From contig CM055823.1 of assembly GCA_029582265.1 (NCBI GenBank), forward strand, positions 4,278,001-4,342,000: a DNA stretch of 64,000 bases, in the 5' to 3' direction. Below, piece after piece: positions 25,301 through 34,300 of the stretch; the stretch's first letter is position 1, and each line of letters begins with the position of its first letter. The notes beneath the pieces were generated by a model. The model saw nothing but the letters and a program-made list of their open reading frames with translations, was not told the origin of the DNA and did not search any database. Position numbers and translations under genes: made by a program. Source of the DNA: Zoroaster sp. YZ-2022 (Eukaryota; Echinodermata; Asteroidea; Forcipulatida; Zoroasteridae).

Positions 25301-28300
25301 CTAACGTTAACGTTACTTCTAACGTTAGCCTAAGCTACAGCCTACCGATCAGGTCTCGCACTCGCAGTGATATCACTATTATCCAGAGCAGGGCACCCGT
25401 GCTCATATTTCCCCAACACTACTTGGCGTATCATTGAAAAAATATATTAAAGTAAAATGGGTAAAGATCTTTTAATTTATACCAAGCTGGTAGTAGGCTC
25501 AATGAATCAAATAATCAAAAAGTTCAAGACATTTACCTGTCTACTTTCGTTTTTTCCGCACCCTGTGACTGACTGAAGTCAGGTTGGTTACATCATGATC
25601 ATGCAATGCAATGTATTTCCATAACGCAGCAGACGATGTGCTGATACCATAAAAATACTATTAGGAGGATGCGAATTAAGCCATAATGTAGCTGTGGAAA
25701 GTACGCTGATATGATACAATGCAATGTATTTCTATGACGCAGCAGACGATGTGCTGATACCATAGAAATACTATTAGGAGGATGCGAATTAAGCCATAAT
25801 GTAGCTGTGGAAAGTACGCTGATATGATACAAAGAAACATCCGGGTAATTAGCTTCGAGATATGTGATGGCTAACGCAAAAGCGCTATAGCCTAGGCCTA
25901 TACTATACAGATATATCGAGATCTGAACTGACAAACGGAAAATACTAGTCAGTTATTTGTTTTAGTTTCGTTTTGATGTTAGTTGGTTTCAAGTTCGACG
26001 CATTTCCACCGTTATTATGAGGATTTTCGACAAGGTTTCACCCACATGTAATTTTTTTTAGGCAAAGATTCACCCTTCTTTGAAAAACTTTAGGTCAAGA
26101 TTCACACCTCCCAAAAATAATTACGGTCAAGTTTCACCCATAATGTAAATTTTTGACCTGAAGATTCGATGTCGAAACGGCGTCGAATCTTGAACGAGGC
26201 TTGAGGGGGGTATGTGAAGATTCCATTTGACCGCTGCATAAAGTCACCAATAGTAAGCAACAGGGGGTATGTGTGTTGTCGACTAAAGTCGCCAATGGTA
26301 GTGAAAGGGTTACCCTAGTCACTGGGATATGTGTGCTTTATAACAATCGTGTATTATTATTGTTGTTATTTACCCATAGACATTTTGATTTTTTAATGAA
26401 AGTTGGTCACTTATATACTGCTAAACTAAGGTTGCGTGGTACCATCACATCATTAACCCTAACTCCCTAGCCTTAATTACCAGGTACCTTCCTCAATCCT
26501 TCATAATCCTCCGAAATGTGTTTGTGCATGAAACTCACTGCCTCAATCCTTCATAATCCTTCATAATCCTCCAACTTGAGTTTATGCATGAAGCTCACTG
26601 CCTCAATCCTTCATAATCATCCACTATCAAATGCACGACCCTCCTCAATCCTCCATAATCCTCCAATTGGTGATTTTCGAACGTGCCTCATTCCTCCAAA
26701 TCCTCCGGAGGATTATAGAGGATTTAGGAGGGTTAGGGTTAAGATTCTAATTCAGAAAATTTGTAATAATTTATTTTTATCAAAGATGCACATTCCCTAT
26801 ACATTTAGTGGTATTGGTTTTATTTAATTAGGGTGAGTTTAGTTTGGTTTTAAGGGAGGATGGCCAAAGTCATGGTACAGCCAAGCCTTTGAGAAGCCCA
26901 GCCAAGCCTTTGAGAAGCCTGGCCAGGACTGGCCTCCTAATCTGTCTTTTGTGAGTCCTAATCCTGTATCAATACAGTACCTGCCAATCAACATAACCTG
27001 AGCTTCTGGAGGGCATAGCCCAGTCAAGTCAAGAGCTCATTATAATGGCTGCAGTTGTGAACAAAAGACAGCTGAGGCGTCAGTCAAGTCTGTGTTTACA
27101 ATAAGAGCCATGTGTGATCTATTCAGCAGATCTGTTTGTGCTCAGCTAGGGGATTATAGAGGCCCCTAGGCCTGGGCAAAGCCTGGGCCTGGTTGGGCTT
27201 CACAAAGGCTTGGCTGTACCATGACTTTGGCCCTCCTCCCTTAGTTTGGTGTGATTATTTGGTTTTGTAAAGATGAGTTTTGGTAGGATTAGATCTGGAT
27301 GGGATTAGATCTGGATGGGATTAGATCTGGATGGGATTAGATCTGGATGGGATTAGATCTGGATGGGATTAGATCTGATTGTTTAGGTGTAATTATGGCT
27401 GTGCGTTTTCGGATATTTTGGAACCGGATACCCGAAATCAGGAAACTTTGGATACCCGGATACCCATTTTCATTTTTGTTGAAAACATGCCTCCGGTGGT
27501 GTACAAATACATGTACTGTAAATGGTAACAAATTGACTTTTATATTACAGAGGATACCATACTATTGATCTTTTCTTTATTGGAGTGTAATCTCTTGAAT
27601 TTAAAAATAATTGTCTGTACAAGTTTAAACGTTACATTGTTCAAGAGTCACTGATTTCTGTTCGCTCCGCTCAAATGTTAAATCCGAATTTTAAAAAGTC
27701 GTTTATAATAATAATAATAATAATAATGTATAGATTTATATAGCGCACGTATCCACCAACTAAGTGGCGCTCAAGGCGCATTATATTATTATTATCCCTG
27801 CTCATAAGGCTCATAAGGCTCATAAATCATTCCTGAAACCATCTCAGCTCCCTGGGGAGTATACAGCTCAATTGCTGCCATTTCTAGCGCATAGAGAGCA
27901 AACCATCTCTGCCTTCACAGGTACCCATTTAACCCCTGGGTGGAGAGAAGCAATTATGGTTAAGTGTCTTGCTCAAGGACACAGGTGTCACCACGGCCGG
28001 GGCTCGAACCCACACTCTGCTGCTGGCAACACCAGAACTTGAGTTCAGTGCGCTAGACCACTCGGCCACGACAATCCACTTTTCGTGCATTATACAACAC
28101 ACGGGACCTACGGCTTTACGTCCCATCCGAAGGACGAAGCAATTATGGTTAAGTACCTTGCTCAAGGATACAAGTGTCACGACCGGGGCTCGAACCCACA
28201 CCCTGCTGCTGGCAACACCAGAACTTGAGTTCGGTGCGCTAGTTTATGGGTAACTGGAACCGAAAAATGGAACCGAAAAATGGAACCGGGTAATGATCGT

Positions 28301-31300
28301 TTCAGTCGGGTATCCGGATACCCGGCACAGCCCTAGGTGTAATGTGGAGTGATTTGATTTGGTTTGGTGTTGTTGATTTTGGTGAACGTACTTAGCTTCT
28401 TTCTGTTCTTTGACCATATTCAGGAACATCTGAGCAACGTCTCGATCAAACACCCTAACTCTGTCCCAATCTAGAGTCAGATTCCTTCCACTAGGGTGGG
28501 ATACCTGGATATAGAAATACATAAATGGTAAAGTCATAGAGAAAGGACAGTGCAGGCCTCAACCTTAACCAGTTCGCACCGGGAATAAAAAGGTTTTTCC
28601 GAACCCCGTGGCGGGTTTATTTTTACCGCACAGACACGACCAATGGTGCTCACCAGAGCGTGACCGGGGAGACCGCGTCTTCCACCGTATGCTTATGGCT
28701 CGTTACCACATCGACCGGGAATCTATACAAATATTCCCGAGAATCCTGTGGCGTGTTTAGACGCTCTCCGATCCGCTGTCCAAAAAAAAATTGCGTGTAT
28801 ACACGGCCTCCGACGCGAACTGGTTAAAGGGACAGTATCATCACTATCAACAGGGCATGGAATTGGAAGACTGGTTTTAGATTAACTCAGTGACTACCAT
28901 AATAAACCACATGATAAGGTCATATTATGGTTGCTGCTACATAAATGAGCCAGTAATTTTCAGTCACTGTGTTAATCTTAAACTAAGACATGGATTCCAT
29001 GCCCTGTCGAAAGTCTGCTCTGATCGTGACGATACTGCCCCTTTAAGGATTGAGAGGGCACAGCAACTTTGGCTTTGGCTGAATCAAAATTTTAAGGCCA
29101 ATCAAACTGACACTGCGGCCAACTCGAAGGGGCACCACGTCAATGGCCGCGGTGGCCGCGGTTAAGATTGACGTCTGGTACAATGTAAGCAACTGCTTTT
29201 AGAAAGTAAATTGCCAGTAGTGCTTTATGTAGTTTATGTAACTTATTAACCCTAACTCCCTAAGCATTGTTACTGAACAATAAAAATCCTTCAAAATCCT
29301 CCAACTGCTTTGTTGTCTAGGGAGTTAGGGTTAAGGGATGGGAGTTAGATGTCGAGCATTGTAGACGAGTGGTCCTGGTCACTGGACTCAAGTTCTGGTG
29401 ACTGAAGCGTCAGAATGTGAGTTCAACTCAGTCAGGCCAGTCATACTGTTAATGCCCTTGAGCAAGGCACTATCTACAGTTGCTTCTCTGCACCCAGGAG
29501 TATAAATGGGGACCTTTGACGGCAGAGATGGTAATTGTGTTTGATTAAGCTCGTTGCACTACACATTTGGCAGCATGTTCTGCATACTCCCCAGGGAGTT
29601 GAGATGGTTCTAGGAATGACATAACTTGCCTGATGACAGGGGTACTAATAGTGATGCACCATGAGTGTCAAACTTGGTGCAATATAAGGCCAAAAAAAGT
29701 CTGGTCTCTGCACGTTTTTAATTTAACCTCAGGCATTTTTATTTATTTATTTTTTTTGTCCATTCTCAGCCAAAATTGCTGGATCGATTGGAATTCTGCC
29801 ACGCTTTGTTTTAAACAACTTTTTCACATAGGGGTATAAACGTTTGCCCAATTTGTAAGGCCTCACTTTTTATAGGAAATTTGGTCCTCACGTATACAAT
29901 GTATCATGTATTTCCTAGATGGCAAAAAAAAAAAGCACATCACCGAACCGATTTTGAAGCCAACCGATGACCAGAAACCAGGGCCCATATTCATAAAAGC
30001 CTGCTAAGCCTAGTTGGCAACTAAATTGGCCCCTAACTGCCAATTAAGCCTAGTTGGATACTAAGTGTTATTCATAAAATGCCGCTAAGCTTAGTGGACT
30101 GCTAAGTTGTCTGCTAACTTTAGAGGTGATCTTGGGTACCTCTAAGTCACTAGTTGACAACTAAACCCTTCATTTGTATGTTTGACTCTGACCTGAAAAC
30201 ATGGCTAGACGGATTCTGCAACTGGTACAGTTGCATCGTGCAATGAGGAGGGAAAGAGTATTCAGAGACATGCGTAATCCAATGCACAGCTCTATTGTTA
30301 GACACATAAACATGCCACTCATATTGAAAGTGAAACTTACCCATATTGTGTTTTGTGGTTTGGAACAATGCCAACTGCTAAGTTAACAACCAACTAAATC
30401 CTAGTTGACAACTACCTGGCACTGTCCCTAGCAGGGATTTATGAATATGAAAATAGCAAGAAACTATGGAGCAGGCAACTAGGCATTTAGCAGCCTGCAA
30501 AGGCCTAGTTGGCTGCTAGTTTAGCAGGCTTTTATGAATATGGGCCCAGATACTTTATTTGGGGGGGCCTGTAAGTGCCCATTATTATGTAGATTTGTAT
30601 TGAAGGACAAGAAGATGGCTGCCATGGGACAAAGGTCTGGTACCCTATACTACATCCATACCTCAGTGTGTATCACCCAGAATGGCTCCGGTTTGAATTC
30701 TTGTATCTTATCATGACGATTAACACACAAACCTAACGTAGGTGTTTGGCACGGTCCGTAGGAGATTAGAGTACTGTCTAAATCACCGTATTTACCCTTA
30801 GAAAGAACAAGAAATAAACAACAAATTAATTGCCGGTGTTTTTCACTATTTTCTTTTCATCAAAAGTTTGCTATTTAACCCTAACCACCTAGGTATTCTG
30901 GCTAGGAACCTTCTTTAGCCCTAACCCTCTACAGGTATTCTGGCTAGGAACCTTCTTTAACCCTAACCACCTAGGTATTCTGGCTAGGAACCTTCCTGAA
31001 TCCTCCAAAATCCATCAGTGCACTTTTGGAAACATGCCCTTATCTTCAAAATGCACCATGCATTTTCGTTGATCTTTCATATTCAGCACTTATATTCATG
31101 GCCTGTATTTCTTGAAGAGGTGAAAGAGGTTTGAAGAGGTGAAAGTATCAGTTTCCAACAATGCTGATTTTTACCCAAAAAAAGTGCCCCTTGGAGGATT
31201 TTGCAGGATATGGGGTGGTTAGGGTTAAGGGAAAATAAATGCTTTAAAATTTCTCAGTTTAATAAGCATGGCTTTTACTCTTAATATGGAATGAAATAAA

Positions 31301-34300
31301 GTAAAGGTGTATCAAAAATCATTACGGCATTTTTCTAAACCAAGTTTTAGACAGGTATGAAATATGAAATATCTCATTTCAAAGTATTTGTTGTCATTTC
31401 TTAACCCTCCTATGCCCAGGCTGAAATTTGGCCCAGTCAGCACGGCACCCACAGACAGTTACTTGAGTATTTTTGGTTGCATTGCCAATTGGTAGGTCAA
31501 ACCACAGAGTCACACAGAGCTGTGTATGAGTGCACTGCACAAAGTCAATGGGTTGGGAGTTACATACAAATTTTGAGTGTCTTTGGGTTTGACCTCCTAT
31601 CACAGCCACATGTGTTTGCATGTATTTGAGTGCACTGCACAAAGTCAATGGGTTAAGAGAAACATACAAATTTTGAGTGTCTTTGAGTGTTAAACCTATA
31701 GGAGGGTTAAAGACAACAAACATTTCCAGAAAATGCAAGTGAAACTGTTTTTGCATAAATTGAAGTGAGATGGGTGTGCATCCCCCAACCCCACCCTGAC
31801 CCCACCCCACCCCCTCAAGATCCAACCAATGTTATGTGATATGTCTTGCAGGGGTGTGAAAAATCCACAGTTTTGAAAAAAACACGTAAATGTTGCTAGG
31901 GTTATTGAGGCCGCTGTTGTGAACAGCGCTGGGGTGAAATCTTTAGTTCTGAGCATTTGCTTTGCTTTCCTTTAATGCTTAAATCTTTAAAATCCGGAGG
32001 ATCACAACATTGTGATTTTAAAAAAATCCAAATCACACCCCTGATCTTGGTATTACCTGGAAGAATTTGGTTTGATATCTTGTAAAGGCACAACCGATCC
32101 TGAGATCCAATTCTTGTCTGGCATCAACCGACAATGCCTCGTTCTTGTTGGGTTCAACGAGTCTGTCCATCGCCCCTCTTATATCAGTGTCTGTGATTGC
32201 ACTGAATCGAGCACGGAATACTGTCTGTCGTTAAAACGGTCAAAAACAAAATAATAATTTATTATGACCTCTTAGCAGCTCAGAGAAGTGATTAGATTGG
32301 CAACCTGCTGATTCACTCACCAAAGGGATATCCCCATCAATTTAGGTTTAAAGTAAGGTTGTGCGTTGTCGGTTATTTTGTGAACCGGATACCTGAAATT
32401 GGAAATCTTCGGATACCCAGGTCCCCGTAAATAATTTTTATAAAAACACATACTCCTGAAAGTATAAAATAACCAATACGAACACAAGTTTCTCTTGTTT
32501 TATTAGAGTTATAATAAATGTGCAGTTACTGTAATAATTTCCTGTCTCTATTTTAAAAATGACTTGTAGCATCCCCATTCGCCACACACATTTTGTTATT
32601 AGATTGGAGACTTTTAAGAAGTCGTTTACGGGTAATTGGAACCGAAAAATGGAATCGGGTAATGACAGTTTCGGCACAGACTTAGTTTAAAGGGAAGGTA
32701 CAACACTTGTACTTACCTGATGAAAGAATTACTAAATTATTATCCAAACTAGCTTGGGGTTAGGGTTAACATAGTGTATTTACCTGATATTGCATTGAGG
32801 TTTTATTCATGACAGGTTTTACACAATCTACCACTTCAAAGCATATGTTTTCTCCTTCCTTGTCACAATCAAGCCATAAGATCAAATAATCTGCACCTCG
32901 ACCCTGCAACGGAATAAATCAGTTAATTCTTATCAATTCTTGCATTTTCAGTTATTTCGGGAACCGGATACCCGAAACTTGAAATCTTCAGATACCTGGG
33001 TACCCGTAAACAATTTTGTAAAAACACATAAATACTCCCGAATGTATAAAATAACCAATATACGAACACAAGTTTAAAACAAAAGCCAGCAAGTATGTGA
33101 AAGGCTGTCAGCAAATGTTACTTCTAAAGCCTTCGTCTAAGTTTTCTTAATTTTGTTAACATTCAGATACTTCCATCATTTTGTGTGGTTTAACCCTAAC
33201 CCCTTGGGTATTTTTACTAGAAAGTATCCTGAATCCACCAAAATCCACCATTTTTGTCACACACAAAATGCTGGTGTCCTGAATCCATCAGAATCCGCCA
33301 GTGTAGATATTGGACATATCCTGAATCCGCCAAAATCCACCACTAAATTTCTGGCGGATTTTGGCAGATTCAGGATACCATGCTCACATGAAAATTTATA
33401 TAGTATGTTGCTGCATAGAATCCATCAAAATCTAACACATACAAGTGTTGGCTGTACATGTACAGTACATGTAACTATAATCCATCAAAATACATCAACC
33501 AACATGACCAAGCAGTTAAAAACTATTGAAATCCTGAATCCATCAAAGTCCACCATATGCTCAATGTGGAGATATCCTGAATCCGCCGAAATCCTCCAAA
33601 ACAGGGGGATGGATTTTGATGGATTCAGGGTGGTTAGGGTTAAAATGTTCAGTCAGAATTTTAAAAAGTCGCTTCAAACAAAAGTATGTGAAAGGTTGTC
33701 GGCAAATGTTACTTCTAAAGCCTTCATCCAGGTTTTCATCATTTTGTTAGCAAAAAATCATAGACTTTCACTATATTGTGTGGGTTAAAATGTTTTAATT
33801 TTAAAAAGTCGTTTACAGGTAATTGGAACTGAAAAATGGAACTGGGTGATGACATTTTCGGTCGGGTATCCGGACATTCGGTTCATCTATTGATTTTGTT
33901 TACATCATCCTGGTTGCATTAACTCTTCTGTGACTGCAAGGGTCCAAATCAGTCAAAATATTGTTCATACTTGCCAAGGTATATATAGTGCACTTAACCA
34001 GTTCGCGTCGGGAATAAAAAGGTTTTTCTGGGACCCTGTGCGGGTTTCTTTTTCCCACACACACGTTAATGAAAGCTTCCACAGGCATGGCTCATACGAG
34101 CATGCATACAAATATATCGGAGTTTCCTATGGCGTGTTTAGACGCTCTCCGATCCGTGGTGCAAATTTTTTTTTCGTGTATACACGGCCTCCGACGCGAA
34201 CTGGTTAAAAGTCGAACACTGTCAAACCTTACATGTAGTAAGTACATTAATAGGTCAAAATGAGTCGACCTGGTAAAAGCATTGTCTTGTATTGTTGAGG

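Larger units (their letters stand above)
24059..26312. mobile_element. Diverged E1-like element with a 1.9-kb insertion
   Basis: Begins TTACCCTGAACTTG and ends GAAAGGGTTACC. The right end carries GTCGACTAAAGTCGCCAATG, as in E1. Similarity to E1 in the left part is weak, so the left border is tentative. Confidence 0.5.

Noticed and set aside
28890..29165. 91-residue frame ending in a Gly-rich tail
   Set aside because: Its first half is MITE-A sequence; no homology recognised in the rest.
26453..33643. Interstitial telomere repeats (CCCTAACC / GGTTAGGG)
   Set aside because: Only one or two telomere-like units each, always at TTAA-flanked element ends in inverted orientation, so they are transposon termini.
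33153..33788. 211-residue plus-strand frame
   Set aside because: Runs through E8 repeats and the host hAT MITE; composition reflects the AATCCACCAAAATCC units.
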